From Paenibacillus albus (GTDB taxonomy: Bacteria > Bacillota > Bacilli > Paenibacillales > Paenibacillaceae): a stretch of DNA of 64,000 bases. Below, one piece after another: positions 15,969-24,143 of this stretch. The position numbers and the translations under genes were made by a program. Location: positions 4,478,501 through 4,542,500 of the forward strand of contig NZ_CP034437.1 of assembly GCF_003952225.1 (NCBI RefSeq). Reading direction: 5' to 3'. Positions within the stretch are counted from its first letter, which is position 1. The number at the start of each line of letters is the position of its first letter. Below the pieces are notes generated by a model. The model was not told the DNA's origin and searched no databases. It worked only from the letters and a program-made list of their open reading frames with translations.

Positions 15969-17763
15969 CGCTGTCCCCCCTTTCGTTATCCAGCTCCATG
16001 GGCAGCTTGATCCTAACCATCGTCCCTTCTGTCTCCCTATTGAAGAAGCGGATCTCCGCAAGACTTCCGTAAATCATGGTAAGCCGGCGCCGAACATTCC
16101 AGATGCCAAGACCACCTTGTCCTTGCGAGTTCACTTGCTCTGTACCCTCCGCGACACTGCTTGCTCTTAATTGCTGCAGCTTCTCCGGTGACAAGCCGCG
16201 ACCGTTATCAGCTATAATAATCTCGCAGACGCCTTTGCCTTCTCCTGCTCCTTCTTCTGCTATGTATTTGGCCGTTATTGAGATTATGTATGGGCGGTCT
16301 TCTTCGGGCATGCCATGAATGACAGCGTTTTCAATAAAGGGCTGAATGGTCAAAGGTGGCAGCATCCAGCCAATGAGGCTTGCCTGCAAATCGATCTCGA
16401 ACGAGAGCTTATCTGGAAAGCGCAGCTTCTGTATCTCCAAATAGTTGGAGATGTGGTCGATTTCCTCTGACAGCGTAATGAGAGAGCGATGAGCTCTCGT
16501 TATAAAGCGGAAGTAGTCCGCGAGATGCTCGGTCATCTGCTCCACCAGATCGTTTTTTCTCAGCGCCGATAGGCTGTAGATGATGTTTAAAGAGTTCAGG
16601 TAAAAATGCGGATTGATCTGTGCCTGCAGATGCTTAAACTCTGCTTCCTGTTTCTTCAGCATCCCTTCATAGACGTTGATCTTAAGACTGCTGATCTGCT
16701 CGGCCATACTATTGAACGTATCAATGAGAAAAGCGAATTCATAAGACGATTCTTCCTTTAGACGCACATTCAAGTCGCCATGCATGATTCGCCTCATACC
16801 CGACATTAAGGCCCCCATCGGTTCCAACAGCGTTTGCTTCAGGAAGATGGAATAGAAGAGGATAACGACTAGACCGAGGACCGGAATCAAATAGATGGCT
16901 CCTTGAAAATAAAAGAGTTGACTCAGCAAGCTTTTCTCCGGCACGATGGCAATCATATGAAGCGGTGCTTGCGTAAAGTCGGCATTGACGGCCAGATATC
17001 TCATTCCGCCAACTTGAGTGAATTTATGGTATGCTTCGCTGCTCGGCTTCTTCAAGATTGTCTCGATCCTCTCGACGTCCCCGGGAGACAGAGAGGTTGC
17101 AGTCAACGGCACACCTTCGCTTGAAACGAGCAGCTCCTCCAGCCCGGAATCCGACTTTGCTGCGTTCAGCTCGTCCATTATTCGCTCCGCTTTGATTAAG
17201 GCACCGACGTAAACGGCTGCACCGTCATCGGCAACTCGCTCCAAACGAACGAGGTAATAGGTCGATTCCGCTTGGATAATATCCCATTCATGTACTTTCC
17301 GTTGCCCGCGGTCAGCCAAATACCCGTCCAGCACGTGATGGTATCGTTCGATCTCCCCGTACGTCCGTTGACTCGTAATCAGCCTGCTGGGCTTGTCCAG
17401 ATATACAAAGAAGGTGTCCACTTCCTTGTAAGCACTCTGATCCTGGTCAAACGAAGTCAGCAGAGCTTGTTTGGCGAAGAAGTAATCGCCGCTATCCTCC
17501 GGGTAGGACGAAAGAGTCAGTAAGTTCGGATAGGATGGATTGTTTGTCGCCTGCTTTAGCAAGTAACTGACTGTCTGTTCCAGCGTCATATCCTTTTTCG
17601 CCGCTTGCGTGGAGATTAGGAAGCTGTTGGACTGGGACACCTGCTCGCGAACGACGTTCATCGCATAATAATTGTTATAAAATAAAAAGAGAATCAAGGG
17701 GACCGTCACAACGAAAAAGCCGATAATGAACTTGTAACGCAGCGTTCTCTTTTTTCTGGCCAT
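15961..17763 (-). CDS. YesM-type sensor histidine kinase
   Basis: A 600-residue membrane kinase. TM1 lies at about residues 11-30, an extracellular sensing region at about 35-285 and TM2 at about 288-308. A HAMP domain follows at about 309-362. The His_kinase domain has the phospho-acceptor H386 in AQINPHFYLNSLNI, then the ATPase domain (QPFIENAVIHGM, IIADNGRGLS, GLGIWNVRRRL). It acts with the YesN-type regulator, with which it overlaps, and probably senses an extracellular sugar or the loaded binding protein (inference). Confidence 0.92.
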   Translation of the reverse strand: MARKKRTLRYKFIIGFFVVTVPLILFLFYNNYYAMNVVREQVSQSNSFLISTQAAKKDMTLEQTVSYLLKQATNNPSYPNLLTLSSYPEDSGDYFFAKQALLTSFDQDQSAYKEVDTFFVYLDKPSRLITSQRTYGEIERYHHVLDGYLADRGQRKVHEWDIIQAESTYYLVRLERVADDGAAVYVGALIKAERIMDELNAAKSDSGLEELLVSSEGVPLTATSLSPGDVERIETILKKPSSEAYHKFTQVGGMRYLAVNADFTQAPLHMIAIVPEKSLLSQLFYFQGAIYLIPVLGLVVILFYSIFLKQTLLEPMGALMSGMRRIMHGDLNVRLKEESSYEFAFLIDTFNSMAEQISSLKINVYEGMLKKQEAEFKHLQAQINPHFYLNSLNIIYSLSALRKNDLVEQMTEHLADYFRFITRAHRSLITLSEEIDHISNYLEIQKLRFPDKLSFEIDLQASLIGWMLPPLTIQPFIENAVIHGMPEEDRPYIISITAKYIAEEGAGEGKGVCEIIIADNGRGLSPEKLQQLRASSVAEGTEQVNSQGQGGLGIWNVRRRLTMIYGSLAEIRFFNRETEGTMVRIKLPMELDNERGDSDV

Positions 17764-17951
17764 GCGCTTGCACTCACCCCTATCGCATCCACTTTTTGGT
17801 AATGATTATAGAACGAGCCATAAGGTTTAACAAGTTATTTTATCTCCTACTCAACAGTCACTCTATTGAACTTTAGAAGGCGTAATTGAGCTTGTCTAAC
17901 GCATAAGATGAATGATAGTACCTAATTTGGGCTGCGGCCTCTGAAAAGAGT

Positions 17952-18572
17952 GTGAAGAGGATGAAGCTTGTGAAGAACTTGCGTGGAGCACGTGGATTCG
18001 TTGTTGGTCTTCTTAGCGGTTGCCTGTTGATGCTTGCTATGCCGACAATGGCTGCATCGGTAAAGCAATTTGTGCTCGGTGAAGCACCTTATCCCATTGA
18101 AGTGAATGGCTCGGCTTATGAGAGCGATCAGCTGCCGGTTATGAACTATAAGGGAAGCACCTATGTGCCGCTGCGTGCGGTTGGTGATCTGCTAGGCGCG
18201 AACGTCGGCTGGGATAACGCTCAGAAACAGGTCATCATTACATATGGTGGCGGTGGACCGATCCAGAACAGCGCATTCCGTAACGTGCAGGTTACGGGAA
18301 GCGGAGGCAAATATACCGTCACCGGCGAGGGACGGGTATTCGAAGCGATGATGAGCTATGCAGTAGAGGATGGACACAATTATCTGCTCGAGAAAAACTA
18401 CATGCTGAGCGAAGGTGCGCCAGCCTGGTCAGCGTTCAAGCTGAACCTCTCCATTCCGGCCAATAAGCTGCCAAAGAACGGTACTCTGATGTTACAGCTA
18501 TTCGAGTATAGCGCGAAGGACGGCAGCAAGGTGAATATATTGAATATCGCATTGGAGACGTTCGTAGAGTAA
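17952..18572 (+). CDS. Exported copper-amine-oxidase-stalk plus Gmad2-domain protein
   Basis: A 206-residue secreted or cell-wall protein. Its signal peptide has a basic start, then the hydrophobic GFVVGLLSGCLLMLAMPTMAA. A stalk domain of the copper amine oxidase N-terminal type covers about residues 40-100 (YKGSTYVPLRAVGDLLGANV). A C-terminal Gmad2-like immunoglobulin domain covers about 115-205 (VTGEGRVFEAMMSYAVEDG). Gmad2 domains occur in germination and envelope proteins of spore formers. The GTG at 17952 and the ATG at 17961 are both possible; neither has ideal spacing. Confidence 0.82.
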   Translation: MKRMKLVKNLRGARGFVVGLLSGCLLMLAMPTMAASVKQFVLGEAPYPIEVNGSAYESDQLPVMNYKGSTYVPLRAVGDLLGANVGWDNAQKQVIITYGGGGPIQNSAFRNVQVTGSGGKYTVTGEGRVFEAMMSYAVEDGHNYLLEKNYMLSEGAPAWSAFKLNLSIPANKLPKNGTLMLQLFEYSAKDGSKVNILNIALETFVE

Positions 18573-18630
18573 AATATGATCACCCATGCTCCTATATTTC
18601 GTGCATCCCTCTCCTGTTCCCTTCAACATG

Positions 18631-18662
18631 AAGAAGCCGCCGATTATATCGGCAGCTTCTTC
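18631..18662. terminator. Terminator between stalk-protein and VanW genes
   Basis: AAGAAGC..GCCGA with complement TCGGC..GCTTCTT and T-rich flanks, shared by the converging genes ending at 18572 and 18685. Confidence 0.75.
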
Positions 18663-18684
18663 TTTATTACACCATTTATATAAA

Positions 18685-19623
18685 TCAGTGTAATGGGTAT
18701 GGTAATTCATTCTCTGCGGCAGATGCAGAAATTTCCTCCGGCAAATGTCCGAATGACATTCCAGGTACTTCGCGAGGCTTATATTCGATGACGTCGGAGG
18801 AATAGATCGATACAAACAACTTGCCCGGGACTACCTGAGCTCGTATGAGGATCGGCTGATTATAGTGATTCTGAAAGACAAAATCGGGACCATCCCAGCT
18901 AACCGTCGCGTCGCGGCCAGGCCCCACATACGGTACGTTTCGACTGTGCGAATAACGCTTCACGATATGAAGCCCTGCACGGTCGCTTGCGTTGAATAAG
19001 GTGGAAGAAACCTGGCAAATCCCGCCCCCTATCCCCTCCGATAATTCGCCTCTTACAATAATCGGCGCATCCAAGTAGCCCTTTTCTTTCGTGCGCTTGC
19101 CAACGACTTTATTGAATGAGAATGTCTCCCCTGGGAAAATGACCGTATTATTGATCGCCTTTGCCGCTAGAAGGATGTTCTGCGAACGGTTCTTGTTGCG
19201 GACGTTAAAATAGGTCGCATACTGACCGATCGGTTTCTCTTTGATGTTCGCCAGCAGTTCTCGGTCAACTCGCGGATGGACGGAGGCAAGTGGTACCTCG
19301 AATACAGAGGCGCCTGTGCCGTAGAAGTAAACGAAAAACTTCTCGGTAAATGCTCTCTCATTAAGTCTGTGTCCGATTTCTTCAGGGGTAATTCCCCCTC
19401 GATCATTAATGACCGCGTTATGTGGAGCTTCATAGCTCTGACGTTCCAACGTTCTTACAAGTCGATCGAATTTGTCCAAATCCACCATCGTGAAACCGGG
19501 CGATGCATAATCAGCGCGGTTAATGATGACAGCGGGCTGCCCATGAAGCGTCACAGATAATTTCTCGCTGTTGTCGTCCATCTGGAGCATCCCTAATATA
19601 CTCGTCATCCAGAGCCACTTCAT
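18685..19623 (-). CDS. VanW family protein
   Basis: A 312-residue protein with the VanW domain. The hallmark GGGICQVSSTLFNASDRAGL lies near residues 198-217, and an upstream segment reads NRSQNILLAAKAINNTVIFP. The N-terminal third resembles the peptidoglycan-binding-like part seen in many VanW proteins. VanW proteins are found in glycopeptide-resistance clusters and widely in sporeformers without a settled role. Only a short hydrophobic start is present, so export is uncertain. ATG 19623 has AAGGGA 10 nt upstream; the longer GTG frame from 19686 lacks a ribosome site. Confidence 0.85.
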   Translation of the reverse strand: MKWLWMTSILGMLQMDDNSEKLSVTLHGQPAVIINRADYASPGFTMVDLDKFDRLVRTLERQSYEAPHNAVINDRGGITPEEIGHRLNERAFTEKFFVYFYGTGASVFEVPLASVHPRVDRELLANIKEKPIGQYATYFNVRNKNRSQNILLAAKAINNTVIFPGETFSFNKVVGKRTKEKGYLDAPIIVRGELSEGIGGGICQVSSTLFNASDRAGLHIVKRYSHSRNVPYVGPGRDATVSWDGPDFVFQNHYNQPILIRAQVVPGKLFVSIYSSDVIEYKPREVPGMSFGHLPEEISASAAENELPYPLH

Positions 19624-19854
19624 TGAAGTCTGTTCCCTTCCGAAAGCAATTATGACCACTTTTTGGAGGTATTTTGCCCGATTCACCTAACAATATGCTG
19701 CTAGCTGCACGCCTTGCTCGTACTCGGTTACTTAAAATAACTTTTTGTACATTGCGATCTCATGCAAAACATGGCATTCTACTACTGGCAGCAAATTCGA
19801 TACCATTACATGGTGCATATGCAGATTCATCCAATTGATTAGGAGGAATTATTC

Positions 19855-20847
19855 ATGATTCGAGTCGCAATGTTGAGCTATTGGCATGTACATGCCTGGG
19901 ATTACACTAATCAGGTGCAAGCTAACCCCAATCTAGAGGTCGCCGCTGTGTGGGACGAGCTGCCTGACCGCGGGCAGGCAAACGCGGACCAAATTGGCGT
20001 TCCGTTCTTCGCTGATTTGGATGAACTGCTTGCTCGTACAGATATTGATGCAGTCGTGGTCGATGCTCCCACGAACATTCACCGTGATGTGATGGTGAAG
20101 GCAGCTCGCGCAGGCAAACATATTTTCACGGAAAAAGTGCTGGCGGCTACGCTGAAAGAAGTGAATGAAATTAAAGCTGCGGTAAAAGAAGCCGGCGTCA
20201 AATTGACGGTCTCGATGTTTCGTCTCAACGAACGCTATACACCGACAATTAAAGGACTTATTGATTCCGGAATATTCGGTCAGCTGACTGAGGTCCGAGT
20301 ACGCTGCGCACATAACGGAACGACCGGAAATTGGCTGCCTGAGCATTTTTACAATCTTGAGCAGTGCCGTGGCGGCGCGCTTATCGATCTTGGCTGTCAC
20401 CCTGTGTATCTGTCTCGTTATCTACTCGGACTGCCTCAAAGCGTAAGTGCAAGCTTCGGTTATGTGACCGGCAAAGAAGTCGAAGACAACGCAACCGTAA
20501 CGCTTCGTTATGAGAACGGCGCGATCGGGATTCTCGAAACAGGCTACCTCACCCCGCACTCCCCATTCTGTATCGAAATTCATGGTACAGAAGGATCGCT
20601 GCTCTACGGATTGCCGGATGATGTCATTCGCGTTCGCAGCAACCAGTTGGAGCAGAAAGAGTGGGTTCCAATCGAATTTCTTCCCGAGCTGCCTACTGCA
20701 ATCGAGCAGTGGACAAGCCATATGATGAATGATACGCAAGCTACCGAGAATAACGAGATTGCGACCGATTTAACGAGAGTGATGGAAGCAGCTTACATTT
20801 CCGTGGCAGAGAAACGGATCGTTTCTTTGGCAGAATTACAAAACTAA
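19855..20847 (+). CDS. Gfo/Idh/MocA family oxidoreductase
   Basis: A 330-residue NAD(P)-dependent dehydrogenase. It opens with IRVAMLSYWHVHAWDY in place of the usual GxGxxG loop. DAVVVDAPTNIHRDVMVKAA follows, then the catalytic-site segment FTEKVL, where EKP has become EKV. The LIDLGCHPVYLSRYLL motif with the substrate-binding His lies near residue 180. The atypical nucleotide loop (SYWHVHA) marks a distinct subgroup, also seen in sugar-amide pathways. AGGAGG lies 8 nt before ATG. A single gene divergent from vanW. Confidence 0.87.
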   Translation: MIRVAMLSYWHVHAWDYTNQVQANPNLEVAAVWDELPDRGQANADQIGVPFFADLDELLARTDIDAVVVDAPTNIHRDVMVKAARAGKHIFTEKVLAATLKEVNEIKAAVKEAGVKLTVSMFRLNERYTPTIKGLIDSGIFGQLTEVRVRCAHNGTTGNWLPEHFYNLEQCRGGALIDLGCHPVYLSRYLLGLPQSVSASFGYVTGKEVEDNATVTLRYENGAIGILETGYLTPHSPFCIEIHGTEGSLLYGLPDDVIRVRSNQLEQKEWVPIEFLPELPTAIEQWTSHMMNDTQATENNEIATDLTRVMEAAYISVAEKRIVSLAELQN

Positions 20848-20887
20848 TCAAGCCTCGGAAAGCAAAATATAATTCTTGCATCAAATC

Positions 20888-20917
20888 AAATAAGCTGCCC
20901 TCCTGGGTAGCTTATTT
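20888..20917 (+). terminator. Terminator of the Gfo/Idh gene
   Basis: AATAAGCT.CCC/GGG.AGCTTATT stem with a TCCT loop and a T-rich tail, 40 bp after the stop. Confidence 0.82.
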
Positions 20918-20979
20918 TTATTGCTCACAAGCGCTTCTTCGGCCAAATTTCGCCATTCCAGACGGTTCATTAAATCTTT

Positions 20980-21009
20980 TTGACATGGCGCTGTCGACTT
21001 CAGTAAAGT
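20980..21009 (+). promoter_or_regulatory. Putative promoter of the DHA2 transporter gene
   Basis: A perfect TTGACA -35 with an 18-bp spacer and a weaker TAAAGT -10, ending about 37 bp before ATG 21047. Confidence 0.5.
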
Positions 21010-21046
21010 GGAAAGATAAGACATATTGAGGAGGCTTTAATCATCT

Positions 21047-22504
21047 ATGCCATCTGAAACGCCAGAATTGCCATTTACTTCGATGCGTCAACTCGTAGGA
21101 CCGCTTATCGCAATCATTGTGGGGATCTTCATGGTTATTCTCGACAGTACGGCGGTCAATGTCGCCATCCCTGTACTCGTAGATGACTTCCACAGTACAT
21201 TAACCATGGTGCAGTGGACTGTAACCGGTTATGCCCTTGCGCAAGCGGCTGTTATTCCGCTCGCAGGATGGATGACGGATCGGTTCGGGTCCAAGGAAGT
21301 GTTCCTCCTGTCTCTTGTCTTATTCACCATCGGATCCGTGCTCTGTGCAACAGCTACGACCGTCGATCAGCTCATTACATACCGCGTCCTGCAAGGTCTT
21401 GGCGGCGGTATGGTTACTCCGATCGCTTTCGCCATGACGTATCGGCTGAGCCCGCCGGAGAAAGCTGGCTCCATTATGGGTCTTATGGGCATGCCGATCC
21501 TTCTCGCTCCCGCGCTTGGCCCAATCATATCCGGCTATTTGGTCGATTATGTGAAATGGGAATGGATCTTCCTCATTAATCTTCCGGTCGGCATTCTTGG
21601 AGTCATACTAGTCGGGCTGCTGCTGCCGAAACTGCCGAGAAAGGCGTCCACGTCGCTTGATATCCTAGGCATTATTCTTGGGCCGCTCGCGTTCTCTGGC
21701 TTATCCTATGGTCTTAGTGAAGGCTCAACGAGCTGGTCGTCGGACAAAACGATCATCGGCCTCGTTGTTGGCGGCGTCGCACTCATCGGATTCGTTATTG
21801 TCGAGCTGCTCCGGAAGAAAGAGCCGCTGCTCGAGCTTCGGGTCTTCCGTTCTCCGCTCTTCACCCGCGGAATCGTTGTGCAATGGGTGCTGCAATTCGT
21901 GATGTTCGGCATTATCTTTACCGTCCCGTTCTTCATGCAGAAGCTGATGGGCATGACCGCCTTCCACGCCGGCATGTGGACGCTGCCGCAAGCGCTCGCC
22001 GCAGGCATATTCATGCCGATCGGCGGACGGCTGTACGACCGCATCGGAGCTCGGCCGCTCGTCATTACCGGCCTAACAATCGTGACCGTCGGTGCTTATC
22101 TCATCTCGCGCATCGATCCAAGTGACAGCGCATGGATGTTCCTCCTGCCGCGAGCTTTGCTCGGCATGGGCATGGGGTTGTCGTTCCTGGCGCTGAATAC
22201 GCATCTGATTCAATCCGCGCCGAGCAACCTTGTCAGCCGCGTCACTTCGCTGACAAGCGCTGCGCAGCAGGTCGTCACTTCCTTCTCAGTTGCGGGATTA
22301 ACGACATTAATCGTCAGCCGCACGAATCATCATGCCGCTGCCGGCGAGAAGCCGATGCCTGACGCCATGTCGCATGCTTTTCACGATACGTATCTTGCAC
22401 TCGCTGGGCTTGCCGTTTTGGGCTTGCTGCTTGCTTTGACGCTGCAGCGTCCGAAGACCTCAAGCGACGCGACCGCGCAAACGCATATGGTCGATATGGG
22501 TTAA
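21047..22504 (+). CDS. MFS multidrug efflux transporter, DHA2 (EmrB/QacA) family
   Basis: A 485-residue membrane protein with about 14 predicted helices. Hallmarks are the first-helix motif D1 (FMVILDSTAVNVAIPVL), motif A (GWMTDRFGSKEV) and motif C (GMPILLAPALGPIISGYLV). The family exports lipophilic drugs and dyes by proton antiport. No regulator gene adjoins it, so induction is not evident. AGGAGG precedes the start at a loose spacing of 12. Codon use is like that of its neighbours. Confidence 0.92.
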   Translation: MPSETPELPFTSMRQLVGPLIAIIVGIFMVILDSTAVNVAIPVLVDDFHSTLTMVQWTVTGYALAQAAVIPLAGWMTDRFGSKEVFLLSLVLFTIGSVLCATATTVDQLITYRVLQGLGGGMVTPIAFAMTYRLSPPEKAGSIMGLMGMPILLAPALGPIISGYLVDYVKWEWIFLINLPVGILGVILVGLLLPKLPRKASTSLDILGIILGPLAFSGLSYGLSEGSTSWSSDKTIIGLVVGGVALIGFVIVELLRKKEPLLELRVFRSPLFTRGIVVQWVLQFVMFGIIFTVPFFMQKLMGMTAFHAGMWTLPQALAAGIFMPIGGRLYDRIGARPLVITGLTIVTVGAYLISRIDPSDSAWMFLLPRALLGMGMGLSFLALNTHLIQSAPSNLVSRVTSLTSAAQQVVTSFSVAGLTTLIVSRTNHHAAAGEKPMPDAMSHAFHDTYLALAGLAVLGLLLALTLQRPKTSSDATAQTHMVDMG

Positions 22505-22597
22505 ACTGGCCCACTCCTCTCACCTGCTCACGCTATCGCGACTCGCATGAAATCCGCTCTCCCCGTTCATGTTATGGAGGACGGAGGTGAGAAGCTA

Positions 22598-22732
22598 ATG
22601 ACAGGAAGAAACAGCAAGCCGAAGAACAGAGGTCCTGCCTCGCATCCCGGTCGGTTAGAGCAATACGGAGATCGGTTGTCGGAGAACAGCGATCATGTGC
22701 CAGCGAATAATAACAACGGGAAGAGCTGCTAA
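22598..22732 (+). CDS. Small hydrophilic protein, unrecognised (possibly spore-associated)
   Basis: A 44-residue, Asn/Gly/Arg-rich protein with no hydrophobic segment and a single C-terminal Cys. ATG 22598 follows an excellent GGAGGTGA site; the longer frame from 22547 includes that site. Its composition and the Pro-Gly-Arg/Ser-Asp pattern are reminiscent of minor acid-soluble spore proteins such as SspP, but the resemblance is weak and not an assignment. It lies 93 bp after the transporter and may be co-transcribed. A terminator follows at 22780. Confidence 0.5.
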   Translation: MTGRNSKPKNRGPASHPGRLEQYGDRLSENSDHVPANNNNGKSC

Positions 22733-22779
22733 TTTCTAGCCTGAACGACGAACTGTATTATAACGATCTATGTAATTCT

Positions 22780-22808
22780 AAAGCATCGTCCTCATTGGAC
22801 GGTGCTTT
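22780..22808. terminator. Bidirectional terminator
   Basis: AAAGCA.CGTCC/GGACG.TGCTTT stem-loop between the small + strand gene and the end of the UMP-kinase-like gene. Confidence 0.8.
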
Positions 22809-22817
22809 ATTGCTTTT

Positions 22818-23582
22818 TCATTCGGAGGCCATCTGAGCCGCATCCGTGTCATAGGTGAGCACCGACCCGCTGCTTATGATTGTCCCTCGCTCCTTGCCTT
22901 CACAGATCGCGCTCATGGAGCCCGGCTCATCGAAGTTGAACACATGAATCGGCAGCTCATAATCCCGCGCCAAAATAAAGGCAGCCTGATCCATAATGCG
23001 CAGATCCTGCTTCAACACATCATTGTAATGCAGCGAACGAAACTTCCTCGCATGGGCATCTCGCTTCGGATCAGAGCTGAATACGCCGTCTACGCCTTGC
23101 TTCGCGACAAGCAGCGCATCGCAGTTTACTTCGATCGCCCGCTGGACTGACGGATAGTCCGTCGTCACGTACGGCTGTCCATTGCCGCCGGCGAAGATGA
23201 CGATATACCCTTTCTCCAGATGATGCACCGCCCTCAGCCGAATATAAGGCTCTGCGACCGATGTCAACGGAATGGCTGTCATGACCCGAACTTCATGGCT
23301 AGCTTTGGCTTTGAGAACCCCACGAAGCATTAAGCTGTTCACAACGGTAGCTAGCGTCCCGATGTTGTCTGCTTCGGCGCGCTCAATTCCCCAGAATGCT
23401 GCCATGTTCCCTCGGAATATGTTGCCGCCGCCGATGACGAGGCATACCTCGATACCCTTCTCCACGACTGTCATTATTTCTTGAGCGATGTGCTCCATCC
23501 GGCCCGGATCGAAGCCAAACTCACTCTCGCCTGCCACAGCACCGCCGCTTAGCTTAATCAACACGCGCTTATACTTACTCAT
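22818..23582 (-). CDS. pyrH: UMP kinase (PyrH) paralogue
   Basis: A 254-residue amino-acid-kinase-fold protein. Its N-terminal loop is VLIKLSGGAVAG, where typical PyrH has KLSGEALAG. The family GGGN motif is present (IGGGNIFRGNM), as are GTLATVVNSLMLRG and the ADP/UMP region TTDYPSVQRAIEVNCDALLV, where TTDTAA is usual. The protein ends with DGVFSSDP-type sequence and IMDQAAFILARD. The canonical pyrH lies between tsf and frr; this copy stands alone, so it is probably a second, specialised nucleotide kinase. Phosphorylation of UMP or a related nucleotide is inferred only. ATG 23582 lies about 10 nt after GGGGGC and overlaps an upstream small ORF by 4 bp. Confidence 0.82.
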   Translation of the reverse strand: MSKYKRVLIKLSGGAVAGESEFGFDPGRMEHIAQEIMTVVEKGIEVCLVIGGGNIFRGNMAAFWGIERAEADNIGTLATVVNSLMLRGVLKAKASHEVRVMTAIPLTSVAEPYIRLRAVHHLEKGYIVIFAGGNGQPYVTTDYPSVQRAIEVNCDALLVAKQGVDGVFSSDPKRDAHARKFRSLHYNDVLKQDLRIMDQAAFILARDYELPIHVFNFDEPGSMSAICEGKERGTIISSGSVLTYDTDAAQMASE

Positions 23583-23725
23583 ATGCACATTAGCCCCCTT
23601 AAACAAAATAAAACACTAAAGCGCATCGGCTTTAGTGTTTCGCGAACCACAATAGATGTCATTGAACGAAATACAGGAAATAAGAACGGATTGCCAATGC
23701 TTAACTGTCGCTTCTTCTTAATCAA
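23579..23725 (-). CDS. Candidate 48-codon leader ORF upstream of the pyrH paralogue
   Basis: A TTG at 23725 has AGGAG 9 nt upstream and opens a 48-residue frame beginning with a basic MIKKKRQLS and ending LFCLRGLMCI. It lies between the pyrH promoter and pyrH, and its TGA overlaps the pyrH ATG (ATGA). A terminator-like hairpin falls within its last third. This is the layout of a translated leader that controls or couples expression of the kinase. No homologue was recognised, so reality as a protein is uncertain. Confidence 0.4.
   Translation of the reverse strand: MIKKKRQLSIGNPFLFPVFRSMTSIVVRETLKPMRFSVLFCLRGLMCI
23609..23638 (-). promoter_or_regulatory. Attenuator-like hairpin in the pyrH-paralogue leader
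   Basis: A perfect stem AAACACTAAAGC/GCTTTAGTGTTT with a 6-nt loop is followed on the minus strand by TATTTTGTTT. It lies about 30 nt upstream of the kinase start and inside the leader ORF, so translation of that ORF could unfold it (inference). Confidence 0.55.
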
Positions 23726-23761
23726 GCAGCATCGCTCCTCTCCATTTATTCCCTGTTCAAG

Positions 23762-23791
23762 ATTATATGCGTTTGGGTAAAAAGGGGTCAA
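23762..23791 (-). promoter_or_regulatory. Promoter of the pyrH-paralogue transcript
   Basis: On the minus strand, TTGACC, an 18-bp spacer and a perfect TATAAT (rc at 23762-23767). It implies a leader of about 170 nt before the kinase ATG. Confidence 0.75.
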
Positions 23792-23888
23792 GGAAAAATT
23801 TACAAATTCAATATGTATATTCACACCCCCATACCGGGCACGATAACGCTTGTTAAAAACATACATGAAGCAGGAGGTTCTAACACAC

Positions 23889-24074
23889 ATGGCTAATCAG
23901 CGTAATGGTGTATCGAAGGCAGAAGTCCAATCCACAGAACTTAACAAGCTACCAGTAGCTGGCGAGGCTGACACAGAATTTTCTGCCGAAGAAGCTGCAG
24001 AAGCATTCGAGAACAGCAATGGCGCGAATCAAGCTGCTGCAAGTGCGGCAGATGCATTCGAAGAGAACGAATAA
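23889..24074 (+). CDS. Small acidic Ala/Glu/Asn-rich protein, unrecognised (possible spore protein)
   Basis: A 61-residue, highly acidic, low-complexity protein without hydrophobic segments. A TEFSAEEAAEAFENSN stretch is partly echoed by SAADAFEENE at the end. GGAGG precedes ATG 23889; the longer frame has no ribosome site. Its opening MANQRNGVSKAEVQ and the TEFS segment loosely recall gamma-type small acid-soluble spore proteins (MAN.., TEFASET), but the Gln-rich repeats of that family are absent. A strong terminator follows. Confidence 0.55.
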   Translation: MANQRNGVSKAEVQSTELNKLPVAGEADTEFSAEEAAEAFENSNGANQAAASAADAFEENE

Positions 24075-24099
24075 TCCACTCCACATCTGACAGACAAGA

Positions 24100-24135
24100 A
24101 GAAGCCCGATTCCGCGCAACCGCGGGATCGGGCTT
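24100..24135. terminator. Bidirectional terminator
   Basis: A long stem GAAGCCCGA.TCCGCG with its complement and a CAAC loop separates the small acidic gene from the end of the EamA transporter gene. Confidence 0.88.
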
Positions 24136-24143
24136 CACATATC

